Origin: Saccharomycopsis crataegensis
Taxonomy: Eukaryota > Ascomycota > Saccharomycetes > Ascoideales > Saccharomycopsidaceae
Reading direction: 5' to 3'
Assembly: GCF_037102585.1 (NCBI RefSeq)
Contig: NW_027043829.1
Span: 2,914,001-2,978,000, forward strand
Length of the DNA stretch: 64,000 nt
The translations under genes were made by a program, and so were the position numbers. Every line of letters starts with the position of its first letter. Within the stretch, counting starts at the first letter, position 1. Below are positions 52,519 to 63,074 of this stretch, one piece after another. The notes beneath the pieces are model-generated. The model made no database searches, was not told where the DNA came from, and was given only the letters and a program-made list of their open reading frames with translations.

Positions 52519-53950
52519 TCACAACTCACCAGCATAAACATTCCCACTGCCACTGTTTCCTTCTCCATCATTCACCCCGTCTTCTGGGGATGTATCGGCA
52601 AACCTTACCAAATGATTTTCGTTTGTTCTATGGACAATCCGAGCAAGATCTCCCGACAAATGGTCCAGTAACGGGGTATCACCACCCGGCACCCTTCTTT
52701 GACCGGATGACGGTAAATTCCCCATGAAATAGTTTCTTAAAGGATACGCTCTGGTCAGTTCTCCACCACTAAGTCTAGGCATTTGCAGATGACCTTCGGG
52801 GATCGCGGTGTAATGATATTGAATATCACCACTGGCAGTCCCAGGAGCGGTGGCGGTAGATAATGAAGAAATCGGGCTATATAAATGGGTGGCCGCCCTT
52901 TCTTGAACGGCAATATTAATTGGATGATATGGAAGGTAACTTGTAGCAAAACTATTGCCATCATTTTCGTCTTCTTCCTCATCATCGTCTCTTTGATGTT
53001 CATTCCTTTCTTGTTCTTCCTCTTTTTCTTGTTCATCCAGGGGATAACTCATCACTTCATTATCATCATCATCATCTTCTTCTTCTTCTTCTGCTTCATC
53101 TTCATCTTCTTCTTGGATTGAATGGTAATTCCCATTGTTCCATAAAAAGCCTCTATTCTCTTTAAATATCAAGCCACGGTGATTCCTATCGATAACTTCA
53201 TTCCAATTGTCACAAGAAAACTTATACTCGAATTCATCACCAAACTCAGTATTCTGTAGTAAATCTTTGGTCATTTCAAAATAATGGCGGTCATCACGGT
53301 AGATGATTTTGGTATTGGTGACAATAGTTGTTGGATCATTACTGCTCAAAAACTTCTCGTAACAGCCATCATCATTATCATCATTATCTTCTTCCTCTTC
53401 TTCATTTTGTCTATCCAACCAATGAATTTTATCATTTAATTGACAAAGATAAGCTTTCATCGTACTAGAATCAACGGTTTTACCTTCATCAAGGGTTTTT
53501 CTGGCAACTACATAATCGACCACAGTAGCTCCGGTTTGTAAACACCCAATTAATGTTGCTTCAATGACAAACCGGTTCTCTTTATATTTTTGAGATATCG
53601 ACCCGGCTTCAAGATATTTCCAACCAATGGTGGCCATACATTGCTTGCACTTGACATCGGCGATTTTAAACACCCCGGTAATCAAGTGTCTGGTCTGATG
53701 TTTTCGAGCAATGAGATAGTTAGATAGCTTGTTGACAAAAAATGCTTCACCATGTACCCCTTTGAATTTCTGGTTTCCTGTTAGTAAAAACAAAGCAAAA
53801 AATATTGGGGACAGGATGATCATAATCGGAGATACTTACCCCTGGAATGATCCAGGCAGAACTCAATAAATGGGTATGGCATCCCCGACAAACGTATACC
53901 GGGTGCTGGGTATTGAGGTCCTCGATCATCTCGGTGACCTTGATCCCCAT
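52519..53950 (-). CDS. MOH1: Yippee-domain protein (Moh1-like) with long acidic tail, spliced
   Basis: Two exons, 53950-53840 (37 codons) and 53769-52519, across a 70-nt intron (donor GTAAGT, branch point TACTAAC at 53786-53780). The product has 453 residues. The Yippee domain (about 1-110) has zinc ligands C-x2-C twice (VCRGC, VKCKQC), HLLSSAWIIPG, GEAFFVN, HLITGVFKIADV and IGWKYLEAGSISQKYKENRFVIE, close to human YPEL and yeast Moh1. Frame and homology require the second AG of the acceptor region (ACCAG), not the CAG directly after the branch point. The last 340 residues are disordered, with several Glu/Asp runs; Moh1 and YPEL are only about 120-140 aa, so this tail is unusual. Its role is unknown; in human cells YPEL5 works with the CTLH (GID) E3 ligase. 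Confidence 0.88.
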
Positions 53951-54555
53951 GGTGAAGGGTGCTTTATGGGATTATGATGGTTCCTTTTGGGATGTATTCT
54001 TCTTTTCGACTCCTGGTGGGTATTTCCAAGAATGTTTGTGAGAGCTGGGGGAAAAAAAAGGAATGAACTCTGTAAGAATTATTATTGTTATTATTATTAT
54101 AAGTATTGGCAATGGAAAGATATTGGAATCTCTAAGATATATCTACTTGGAAGAGCACCAATCAAGTTGGTTCCAAAGGTGACTCCTTAGCGATGAGCAA
54201 TGCGATGAGATTAAAAAAAAAAAAAAAAAAAGAATACAACAAAAACAAAATAGGACGAACCAGACTATCGGATGACAGAATTATGGTGGTAAGCTATGCT
54301 TTTATTTTTACTTTTGACGGTCAATTTGTAGATATTCCAACAAAAGAACGTTTCTACGAGAAAAAGGATTGTGGACATACAGACAGACAAATTCCCTCTT
54401 CGTACTAATTGCGCATCACATGCCCTCATCCCCCCCCTGCTACACACTCCGAATACAATGCAAAACAACGATAATATTCATTTTTTTGGTCTATTTACAG
54501 ACAATATATGGACAAGAAAAATAATCATAGAATAATTAATAAGAATTAATGATGA
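53951..54555. other. Yippee gene promoter and MRPL22 3' flank
   Basis: About 600 bases with an A run near 54213-54230 and a TTA run near 54077-54100. No supported gene. Confidence 0.45.
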
Positions 54556-55530
54556 TCACCACTTGTAAAGCCCTGGAATCACCCCACGGATAGGCTCGCT
54601 CGGTAGCTGTTCCCACGCTTTCTTCTTTTCGGCCTTCATCTTCTTCTCGTGAGCTAATCTCAATTTCGTTTGTTCTCCTCTCAAAATCATTCTCACATGG
54701 ATGTATCTGTGTGTGATCACCCCCATTCTCCCTCTACCTTTCCATTCTTGACGTTTGAGGAAACGCCCATCGCTACCACTCCAGATTCTCGAAACAAACA
54801 ACTTGTTGGCGTCCAATTCGACTTCCTTGGCCTTGGTGATCCCGGTTTCTAATACTTCTCCCAATTCTTTGGCGATCTTCTTCTTGCTGAAATGACACTG
54901 GTTGATGGCGTCCTTTAATGACAAACCGTTCAACAATCTAGTGACCAAGGTGGCCTTCTTGGCAGACGATTTAATCCGGTACGATTTCAAATAAATACTT
55001 GGTTCAAGCACTTCGATTTCTTCTGGTTTAAGTGACAATCTGTAACTTTTGCCATCGTCCAACTTCACCAGCTCGCCATTCATGAAAAACCCAAACTTGG
55101 CAACATTAGCCAAATAAACCTGCTTCTTGAGCGGCGACAACAAGCTATCCACCGCCACAAGAGGTTTGTACTGTTCTTTGTAGAAGTTCTGCAATAATGT
55201 GTCGTCTTCTGGCTTCAAAGTCTTTCTAAGGACTTCCAATCTTTTTTGAGTCCGTTGTTCTTCGGTCAACACCACTCCATCATCGGCAGATTCGTCAATG
55301 TTTTGAGTGGCCGCGGTAACCTTATTGGCTTGTTCGGCAATAGCGTCCAACTTTGTGGTTTTCGCCTCAGTAATGTCACTGAACAATGATGATGATGATT
55401 TATTATTCAAACCGTGGTGGGAGGTGTGGAAGTTCCCTACCGATTGTCTGGTGGCCATCACCATACTTCTGGCCACTGGCATCTGACGAAGTACCATGGC
55501 CAGCAAGCTAGAACTGAGAATATATGACAT
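54556..55530 (-). CDS. MRPL22: mitochondrial large-subunit ribosomal protein uL22m
   Basis: A 324-residue protein of the mitochondrial 54S subunit. The first 40 residues are basic and hydroxylated with few acidic residues (MVLRQMPVARSMVMATRQSVGNFHTSHHG), a mitochondrial targeting signal. After a yeast-specific middle region, the uL22 fold spans about residues 185-300: KSSAKKATLVTRLLNGLSLKDAINQCHFSKKKIAKELGEVL, AKEVELDANKLFVSRIWSG, then the hairpin WKGRGRMGVITHRYIHVRMIL that lines the exit tunnel. The length fits S. cerevisiae Mrpl22 (309 aa). The start is the first ATG. Confidence 0.9.
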   Translation of the reverse strand: MSYILSSSLLAMVLRQMPVARSMVMATRQSVGNFHTSHHGLNNKSSSSLFSDITEAKTTKLDAIAEQANKVTAATQNIDESADDGVVLTEEQRTQKRLEVLRKTLKPEDDTLLQNFYKEQYKPLVAVDSLLSPLKKQVYLANVAKFGFFMNGELVKLDDGKSYRLSLKPEEIEVLEPSIYLKSYRIKSSAKKATLVTRLLNGLSLKDAINQCHFSKKKIAKELGEVLETGITKAKEVELDANKLFVSRIWSGSDGRFLKRQEWKGRGRMGVITHRYIHVRMILRGEQTKLRLAHEKKMKAEKKKAWEQLPSEPIRGVIPGLYKW

Positions 55531-56409
55531 TCTCTGAGTTATTATTATTATTATTTACTGATTTATGGTGAATTATCGCACCGTTTGATAGATGATTTAT
55601 TTGCTGGTGTGAAAAAAAATTTTGTTTGGTTGGACGTTCTCTTTATGCACGTGACAATGGCACGTGATGGAAAGCGAACCCTCTGTTATGTAGTTAGTAT
55701 AAGTAATGATAATAAAGTAAATCCAATGGTTTTGGAGAAGGGAGGGGGTTTTTCTTTGATATATTGGTAGGTTGTTTTTATTAGTATTCTTATGGATATT
55801 ATTCATTTCAAATGACGTTTGTTGTTGTTGTTGTTTTTTTTATTAGAGTATAATAATAGTGTCCTTAAATAGACATAATGGAAAATAGTAAATAATAATA
55901 ATAATAATAATAGTAGTAGTAGTAGTAGTAATATTAGTGAATTAATAATGGCATCACAGTAATAACCATGATTTTCATAATCCTTCTCCTGTATTTTTTT
56001 TTTTTTGCATTCTTTAGATGTTTGTTTTGTATTTTGCAAAAGTATCCATATATTCCCACCCTTGAATACAATTAATAGCAGTCTTAACAATAATTTTGTG
56101 GTTGGCTTGCTTCTATTACTATTTTTTCTTTCTTTGCAATTGCATCAAATCCATGATAATCCTTCTTCTTCTTCTTCCTCTTCCCAACAACAACTTCAAC
56201 ACTTTTCTTCGTAACGTAATGATAAATAAATGACAATAATAAATGATGATAAATAAAATAACAATGATGAATTATAAAATAATAGTGACATTAATGAATA
56301 AACTTTCTCTCAATAATGATGAATAATAACCTGTCTCCTTCTTTCTAACTGCTCCATTTTCACTCAACAACGTTTCCCCGCCCCCTCTCGTCCCGAAAAT
56401 ATATTTTAT
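55531..56409. other. intergenic region with TAA/TAG microsatellites
   Basis: About 880 bases. A compound run of TAA then TAG triplets lies at about 55890-55931. The remainder is AT-rich promoter and 3' flank. No gene is seen. Confidence 0.5.
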
Positions 56410-56658
56410 CTACTCGTCATCAAACCCTTTCAAATCCTTGTTTCTTGGAGCTTTTGGGACCGGATAAGATTGTGGCAATGGAGTGTGGTCTGGATAAAGG
56501 TACTTTCTTCTAAGTGGACCAACCCCCAACAAGAATACTGGACCCATGGCCCCCAACATCACGGCAAAAAACAAGTGAGGTCTATTGTGGGCGTAATAAC
56601 GCATCCAACGGATTGGTTGTTTGAAGTAAACTGGGGCACTGGCTTCGGCTGCTGTCAT
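56410..56658 (-). CDS. complex I 9.5-kDa accessory subunit (NI9M-type)
   Basis: An 82-residue single-pass membrane protein matching the fungal 9.5-kDa accessory subunit of NADH:ubiquinone oxidoreductase. It begins MTAAEASAPVYFKQPIRWMRYYAH, has one membrane helix (LFFAVMLGAMGPVFLLGVG, about residues 29-47), then RRKYLYPDHTPLPQSYPVP, the conserved intermembrane-space tail. The presence of complex I rules out the Saccharomyces lineage, which lost it. Short but well supported by full-length family resemblance. Confidence 0.88.
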   Translation of the reverse strand: MTAAEASAPVYFKQPIRWMRYYAHNRPHLFFAVMLGAMGPVFLLGVGPLRRKYLYPDHTPLPQSYPVPKAPRNKDLKGFDDE

Positions 56659-58321
56659 TGTGTTATTATTGTTATTATTATTATTATTATTATTATGATT
56701 GGAGATATCCCACTATTTGATATTACTACTATTATCTCCTAGTAAAAGTTCTGCTCTGGCGATTCTCTCTTTTTTTGCGTTTCGATTATTTTTTCCGCCG
56801 CTGATTGGTGGAACAGGCGGTTATGAGTGGAGGCAGGCGATTGTGGTGGTGCAGATTCCTCCCAACATGACAAATTATATTAGTTTTGTTTATTTCATGG
56901 CTTTGTTCAGAGGAGGGATTTATTGTGTTTCTTATGGGCTGAATGGTGCGATTGAAGTATTGAAATATCAAAAATATATAGTATATTTGCTGGTGGTCAA
57001 AGGTGGAGAAGAAGAAGAAGGAGAAGAAGAAGAAGAAGAAGAAGAAGAAGAAGGATTATCATCATGAGAAACTAATACTTCTTGCTTTGAAAAAAAAAAG
57101 ATCCAGTAATGATGATCGTCTATTCCAACGTTAGTAGATTCCAGAAATGGTAGTATTCCATTCCACTTGTAGTATAAATTATGCTTAAAGTATTTATAGA
57201 TAATCCTGTGTCAACCATGAGATCTCGCGTATACAGGACTTATCTTATTCCCGACGTTATTCTATAATTATATCTGCCTCCTGATCTCTCACCTTACCCC
57301 CGATCTCATTCCACCTTATTCCGTATGTATCTTATTTCCTATCTTTTTATTCCTCATCTTATAATCACTATTCTATATTCATTATCTATTTAAAGAGGCA
57401 CTAAACAACCTATTCCTTGCATATTATTTAAATAAAAAATCAAGTTAATATTACAAATTCTAGTAATTTCAACACAACCTCAACCATTTTCTTATAGTAT
57501 CAACTCTTCTTATTGCCTTACCTTCTGTTCCTCATCTTCAATCATTCATTTGATTGATCAATTGAAAACTCATCGTGCTAAGGTATCACAGGTTTTTTTT
57601 TCCCTTTGATAATAAAACCAATTGGAGTTGTGAATATATTATATTGCCTGAATTTTCCATCCCATCCATACTTCATGGAAGTGCTCCAATACTATGGAAA
57701 AATATCTTCTCCAGAGCAATTAGACAGTTTGTTTATTACATTCTCTGTCCTCTTAAATAATCATTAATTGGCAAAATAACATGTATACATTCTCAGAATT
57801 TTATCATTTTGGATAACTCGCCTTCTGTTAGGATAATTATTTCGGTAGTTTGGCCAGTATAAGTTAAGTTGCGAAGACGTCAAGGAAGTTGAAGACGCAC
57901 GTACCCCCCTTTAAGCCATACTTACTACTACTACTACTGCTACTACTAAATAACATAAATCTATTATTACCCAATGAGCGGTGCTTGTTAGTGGTTGCCG
58001 ATGATCATCCGAAAACAATATGCTGAAAGAGTGGCAAAAACTACGGGAATTTAAATAATTTCCACACCTCAATTAATTGATAATATTTAGATAATTTACA
58101 TGAGCATTATTAAAACTAAAATGTACATTTAAAGAAAAACAAAACAAAACAGGTAACAATAGACATATAAATGGTGAGTTGATATATGACAATCCATTGC
58201 CATGGTAATGGTAGAAAAATAAAAATAATTCAATAGTTACTATAGATAAATTACAATCATACAATACCACCTCAATACCTTGCATCATATTCCAAAAACA
58301 ATAACCATTCCTCAATTACCA
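56659..58321. other. 1.7-kb intergenic region, no gene seen
   Basis: A TTA run at 56666-56695 sits in the promoter of the complex I gene. A GAA run at about 57007-57052 reads as glutamates in one frame but has no family. From 57100 to 58300 the sequence is AT-rich with short frames only, and a CTA/CTG run near 57924-57948. Confidence 0.45.
57007..57052. repeat. GAA trinucleotide microsatellite
   Basis: A run of GAA units interrupted by one GGA, about 15 units. It gives a glutamate-rich short frame that I do not count as a gene. Confidence 0.75.
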
Positions 58322-59117
58322 TTAATTCTTCTTTCTTTGCTTAACTTCTCCTTCATCGACCCCTGAAGCCTTGGCTTTTCCATCCGCTTGTGCTTCTTCT
58401 GGCTTAACATGTCCGTATTTCTTTTCATTTCTGGCATCTTTCTTTGCTTGTTTTTCGGCTTCTTTTTCCTCTTCTTCTTGTCTTTCACGTTCTTGCTTTT
58501 CGAATTCTTTTAATCTTTGTTGATACTCGATTTCACTGTTTTCATCTTCAATGATTTGATAATATCTCCCAGCTTGCAATACAAGAACCCCAAGGAGGAA
58601 GAACACCATCATACATTGACTGGCACCAATGACATTGATCCCGGTTGGCATATCGACTTCACCCCAGGTCCCATAAGCGGCGGCAGCAATACCGGTTTTG
58701 ATATTGGTGATGGCCACACATACCCCAAAGAAGTATAAACCAAGTGAGGTGTAATCGTAAAGTTTGAGGTTAGCCCCTGGTTTGTAAAGCACAATAAGTA
58801 GCCCAGTGAACCCGAGCAACGTGACGATGAAGAGGGGGATATAACCGAGGATTGGAAGACGGTACCAACGTTGGTAATGGGCCAACGATTCGTCGAAGTC
58901 CACTGGTTGTGGTTCACTGAAGAGGGTGAAGTAAGTATAAGGAACTTGAGCGTACACAAGACCTAAAAGGAACGAGGTGGCTAGAAGGAAAGTTAGTTAG
59001 TAAAAGTTGTGGCGATACAAAAAAAAAAAAAAGTATATATATATATTATATCTATCGATACTCACCAGAAAGAGCAAGACCGATCCCAATAGGGACCAAC
59101 TTAGCGTATAAACCCAT
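58322..59117 (-). CDS. SHR3: ER packaging chaperone Shr3 (spliced)
   Basis: Two exons, 59117-59066 and 58980-58322, across an 85-nt intron (donor GTGAG, branch point TACTAAC at 59002-58996, acceptor TTCTAG). The product has 236 residues. Shr3 sits in the ER membrane and keeps amino-acid permeases soluble for COPII loading. Joined exons read GIGLALSG-ATSFLLGLVYAQVPYTY, forming the first membrane helix and luminal start of the family; the intron falls inside that helix. Three more helices follow (about residues 65-85, 95-115, 140-160), with VLVLQAGRYYQ at the end of the last. The cytosolic tail (about 165-236) is a charged Glu/Lys/Arg helix, as in S. cerevisiae. Without exon 1 the first helix would be missing. 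Confidence 0.93.
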
Positions 59118-59118
59118 G

Positions 59119-59561
59119 ATTTATTTATTTATTTATTTATTTATTTGTTTGTTTTGTTATTATCGTTGTAAAAGGAATATGTAACGAAAGAGTTAGAGCT
59201 GGTGGGTGTACGAACATTCTTATGATCCCCATTTTTCCCAAAAAGTTGGAAATTTGCAGCATGATAATGCGGACTGATTCCCCTACCTGATCGATGGTGC
59301 CGCAGATTTTCTCGAATGTTTGATAGCCAATATACGAAAGAAACCTTTGGAAAGATGCTTATTTTTTTCTTTTTTTTTCATTTCATTTTCCTAATGAAAA
59401 TCTTCATAATTATAATATCTGATGTAATACTCTCAATGTAATAGTACTCTTTTCTTACATCTTTCAGTTAAAATATTTTTTAAAACTTATAGTACAAACA
59501 TATAGAAACACATGTTAATTAAAATTCAATAAAACTAAATAATAAATAAAGTTCAAAGAAT
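59119..59561. other. SHR3 promoter with an ATTT run
   Basis: 440 bases. An ATTT tetranucleotide run (about 59119-59147) lies directly before the SHR3 start, in its leader. The remainder is the AT-rich 3' flank of RPS3. Confidence 0.5.
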
Positions 59562-60290
59562 TTAGGCTTCAACTGGAGCTTCTTCAGCAGCTTCTTCTTC
59601 AGCAGCGGCTTGCTTGTAGGCAATGACAGTTGGTTCAGCAACGTCTTCTTCTTCCTTAGGGTCGAGGATTTTGACGTAATCTGGCAAGGACTTTGGACCG
59701 AATCTAGCGGTGGCTGGGTCTCTCATAATCTTAACCTTAATACCGAGGACACCTTGTCTCATCAAGACGTGTCTGATGGCAACGTCAATGAAGTCTCTGA
59801 CTGGTTGACCAGAGTGGATCATGAAACCGTCGTGGAACTTCATGGACTTGGCTCTAGCAGCTCTCAACTTACCAGAAATGACAACTTCGACACCCTTGGC
59901 ACCGGATTCCATAACGTATCTAACGACACCGTAAGCGGCTCTTCTGATGGCCAAACCGTTCAACAACTTGTACTTGAGGGATTCGGCTTGGGCAACAGCG
60001 GACAAACCTCTTTCTTGGACTCTTTCAACGTAAAGAACAATGGTACCTTCGGCGAACTTGAATCTCTTTTGGATCAAAGAGGTAAGTTCGTGGATTCTTC
60101 TACCATTTTCCCCAAGAACGGCTTGAGTGTGGGTGGCTCTGATGATGACTTCAGTCTTGGTTGGGGTAACTCTGACTTCGACACCGGCGTAACCTTCTTC
60201 GGCCAATTCTCTGGTGAAGAATTCGTTCAATTCGGCGTAGAAGACACCGTCAGCGACAAGCTTTCTTTTCTTGGAGATGATAGCAACCAT
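59562..60290 (-). CDS. RPS3: 40S ribosomal protein uS3
   Basis: A 242-residue small-subunit ribosomal protein at the mRNA entry channel. The N-terminal KH domain (about residues 20-95) has [29 protein letters not shown] with the GxxG loop (GENG). The C-terminal domain includes [21 protein letters not shown] and [21 protein letters not shown]-type sequence. The acidic, Ala-rich tail is usual. Codon use is highly biased with almost no rare codons, as expected for a top-expressed gene. Length matches yeast Rps3 (240 aa). No intron. Confidence 0.97.
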   Translation of the reverse strand: MVAIISKKRKLVADGVFYAELNEFFTRELAEEGYAGVEVRVTPTKTEVIIRATHTQAVLGENGRRIHELTSLIQKRFKFAEGTIVLYVERVQERGLSAVAQAESLKYKLLNGLAIRRAAYGVVRYVMESGAKGVEVVISGKLRAARAKSMKFHDGFMIHSGQPVRDFIDVAIRHVLMRQGVLGIKVKIMRDPATARFGPKSLPDYVKILDPKEEEDVAEPTVIAYKQAAAEEEAAEEAPVEA

Positions 60291-61282
60291 TTTAGATGAT
60301 GTGATTTGATGAGTGAATGTTAGGAAACGAACGAGGAAGGAGAAACAGAAATTTTTTCAAATCAAACTTTTCACCGCCAACCGCACGCCGCTGGAAAATA
60401 AAAACAAAAGTCACGTGAGGAGTGAATGGGAAGCTGTTAGGGCACATAAGTGGTGACTAGCACGTGTGATGCAGGCTAGGCTAGGCGACGCTAGGGCGCA
60501 TATTCCTGGCAACTGGCGGGCGACGCTTGTTGTTATCCACAGAATTGGCATTTGCACCGGAGGGTCCCAACAATCGTGGAGTGGACATTGTGAGAATGAA
60601 TGATAATAGACGTGCAATAAATAAGGGGTGGATGGGAAATAAATACCAAACACTGAACAACAAGTAGAATAATAAAAATACAACAATAATAATAATAATA
60701 ATAACAACAACAATAATAATAATAATAATAATAACCACCATGATACAAGAGAAAAAGGTCTAGATCGCCAAATAGGAGAACAATCAGCCCTTCCCAAACC
60801 GGTGATTGCGGGGTGCACACCCCCAAGACAAGTTGGGTTTTTGTCCTAAAAGTTGTCGGAGTTATATTAACTATACTGTGTTATATATTATTATATCGTA
60901 TAGTAGTTTTATATATGCTGTATATAGATGTTATGATATATATCTATATATAGATATCATAATACTGTATATAGATATATACCCGACACACCAGGTAGAC
61001 AGAGAAGAGAAGAGAAGAGAAGAGAGATATCCCATTCTGGTTGGAAACCACCGCGAACCTTATCAGTTTCAGCTATTGTCTCACAACGTCGGTGACACGC
61101 ACTAAAAATTAAGTCGATCGTCCGCACTATTATCCTTTATTCTGTTTTGGTTTCTCCTATTTAAGTTCTCCAAACATTATAAATATGGCAATCGCTCCTT
61201 CCCAATTCAAGCCTTGTTGTCTCTTATTATCGTCATCAATATCACTTTTCTATCGATCTATCTACCACCACCACCACTAAAA
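60291..61282. other. intergenic region with AAT runs and AT-rich self-complementary words
   Basis: 1 kb between the divergent RPS3 and CCW12-like genes. AAT/AAC repeats run at about 60679-60733. At 60911-60981 three TATATAGAT words and their complements could fold into hairpins. An AGAAG repeat follows (about 61001-61026). A TATAAATA box at 61178-61185 is 98 bp before the CCW12-like start. No gene is seen. Confidence 0.45.
60679..60733. repeat. AAT/AAC trinucleotide microsatellite
   Basis: AAT units with a central block of AAC, in the RPS3 upstream region. Confidence 0.75.
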
Positions 61283-61612
61283 ATGCAATTCTCTACTGTC
61301 GCTCTCTTCGTCGCCACCGCTGCTGCCTCCACCACTGTCGTTGTCACCGACGTCGATGCCACCGTCACCGGTACCATCTACTCCTGTGGTTCTGAAGTCA
61401 CCAGCTGCCCATACTCCACTTACTCTTCCACCGAAGCTGCTGTCGCCACCACCGAAGCTGCCAACTCCACCTCTGTTGCTGCTTCCAACGGTACCTCCAA
61501 CTACTCTTCTCCAGCCGTCTCTGTTGCTAGCGGTGCTGCTGCCGGTGGTTTGTCTGCTAACGGTATGGTTGGTGCCATCGCCGTTGTCGCTGCTGGTCTC
61601 TTTGCTTTGTAA
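61283..61612 (+). CDS. small GPI-anchored cell-wall mannoprotein, CCW12-like
   Basis: A 109-residue secreted protein. The signal peptide is about residues 1-16 (MQFSTVALFVATAAAS). The mature part is Ser/Thr/Ala-rich with only two Cys (YSCGSEVTSCPYS) and three N-glycosylation sequons (NST, NGT, NYS). The C-terminus is a GPI signal: a small-residue omega region near SANG, then hydrophobic VGAIAVVAAGLFAL. It resembles S. cerevisiae Ccw12 (MQFSTVA start, 133 aa) in size and plan. Codons are optimised (GTC, GCC, TCC, ACC), suggesting very high expression. An in-frame ATG lies 69 bp upstream but would bury the signal peptide, so I chose 61283. Orthology to CCW12 is likely but not certain. Confidence 0.85.
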   Translation: MQFSTVALFVATAAASTTVVVTDVDATVTGTIYSCGSEVTSCPYSTYSSTEAAVATTEAANSTSVAASNGTSNYSSPAVSVASGAAAGGLSANGMVGAIAVVAAGLFAL

Positions 61613-62290
61613 GAAAATCGTCACTAATTACTAGAGATACCTCCTTTTGTTTGTTTGCTCCTGCTTGCTTCTTTTTTTTTTGCTAATTCTTTGCTGATAT
61701 CGTTTGTTATATTTTCTTTTCTATAGAGTACTGGTCTTTCACTTAACATTGACTGGTCAAGCTGGCCTTGAGCCGTGTACTACTACTAATTTGATCTATT
61801 CTGGTTTTTAAAGATTATTGTAAGATATAGTGCAACATATCTATCGTCTTTTTTTTATGAATTGTAACGCATAATAACCATAACAATTGCAATCAATCAA
61901 TCAATTTAATGATTAATTAATCAATTAATATAACACACCCGCACCCACACAATATTATAATTACAATATTATAATTACAATAATAATAATAATAGAGTAT
62001 CAACCACAACCCAATACATACTCGGGCGTGGTAGTGCGCGTAGCCCAGAACACACCCACCCGGCAATCCACGCGATATTTTGAAAATGCACCACAAAGAA
62101 ACAAAGAAAGGAGAAGGAAAAAAAAACAACAGCTAACCCATTAACAATTCACAGTTTTTCTTCCGTATCAAAAAAAGAAATTCACCTGCTAATAGTGCCC
62201 CTCCCCTATTATTATTGTTGTTGTTTCTGTTAGACTTTCTAATCGTTCGTTCTCTACACTCCCATCATATATATATATATATATAAAAAA
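61613..62290. other. intergenic region before RAC1
   Basis: About 680 bases. ATTATAATTACAAT is repeated in direct copies near 61953-61980, and an AT run (62267-62285) lies in the RAC1 leader just before the start. No gene is seen. Confidence 0.5.
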
Positions 62291-63074
62291 ATGAGAAGTA
62301 TCAAGTGTGTCGTTGTCGGTGATGGTGCCGTCGGTAAAGTATGTCAAAGTTATTATACCTGGTATCGAGATCAATCTCTATATCATACCCAGCACAATAT
62401 TTTACTAACACAGCTTATTATTATTATTATAGACCTGTCTTTTGATCTCCTACACCACCAACACCTTCCCTCACGATTATATCCCAACCGTCTTTGATAA
62501 CTACTCTGCCAATGTCATGGTCGACCAACAACCAATCAAATTGGGGCTTTGGGATACCGCCGGTCAAGAAGAATACGACAGATTACGTCCATTGTCTTAT
62601 CCACAAACCGAAGTGTTCCTCATTTGCTTCTCGCTCGTCGAACCTTCGTCATTCGCTAACGTTAGAGCCAAATGGATCCCAGAAATCCGTCAGCATTCCA
62701 CCAGAGATATCGCCATTTTGCTTGTCGGTACCAAGTTGGATTTGAGAGACGATCCTCACACTTTGGACAGATTGAGAGAATACGGTAATGAACCAGTCAC
62801 CACCGCCGAAGGGAAGAAAGCCGCTAGAGAATTGGGATGTGTCGATTATTTGGAATGTTCGGCCTCTTCCCAACAAGGGGTCAAGGACGTGTTTGACGCT
62901 GCCATTAAAGCAGTGATCGATCCACCAAAATTCAATGAACCACCAATCATGAATGCCGTCACCGGTTCCAACAATTTCAATAATAGTACTGCTACCACTG
63001 GTGGCAAGAAAAGTGTCATTGGTGGAGGCAGAAGAAGTAGAAGTGGTAAAAAGAACAAGTGTGTGGTGTTATAA
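62291..63074 (+). CDS. RAC1: Rho-family GTPase Rac1 (spliced)
   Basis: Two exons, 62291-62338 (16 codons) and 62433-63074, across a 94-nt intron (donor GTATGT, branch point TACTAAC at 62403-62409, acceptor TATAG). The product has 229 residues. Rac1 cycles GDP/GTP at the plasma membrane and drives polarised and filamentous growth in yeasts that have it. The joined P-loop reads GDGAVGK-T, split by the intron. Switch I is [13 protein letters not shown] and switch [27 protein letters not shown] and LGLWDTAGQ distinguish Rac from Cdc42 (NYAVTVMIG, LGLFDTAGQ). G4 is GTKLD and G5 CSAS. The hypervariable tail is basic ([10 protein letters not shown]) and ends CVVL, a geranylgeranylation box. A Gly/Asn-rich insert lengthens the tail. 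S. cerevisiae lacks Rac. Confidence 0.95.

Noticed and set aside
57007-57061. Acidic C-terminus of a 122-codon frame near 56699-57067
   Set aside because: GAA microsatellite; the remainder of the frame crosses the complex I gene promoter and has no family.
59610-60299. 229-codon plus-strand frame opposite RPS3
   Set aside because: Same effect of codon bias. RPS3 is certain on the other strand.
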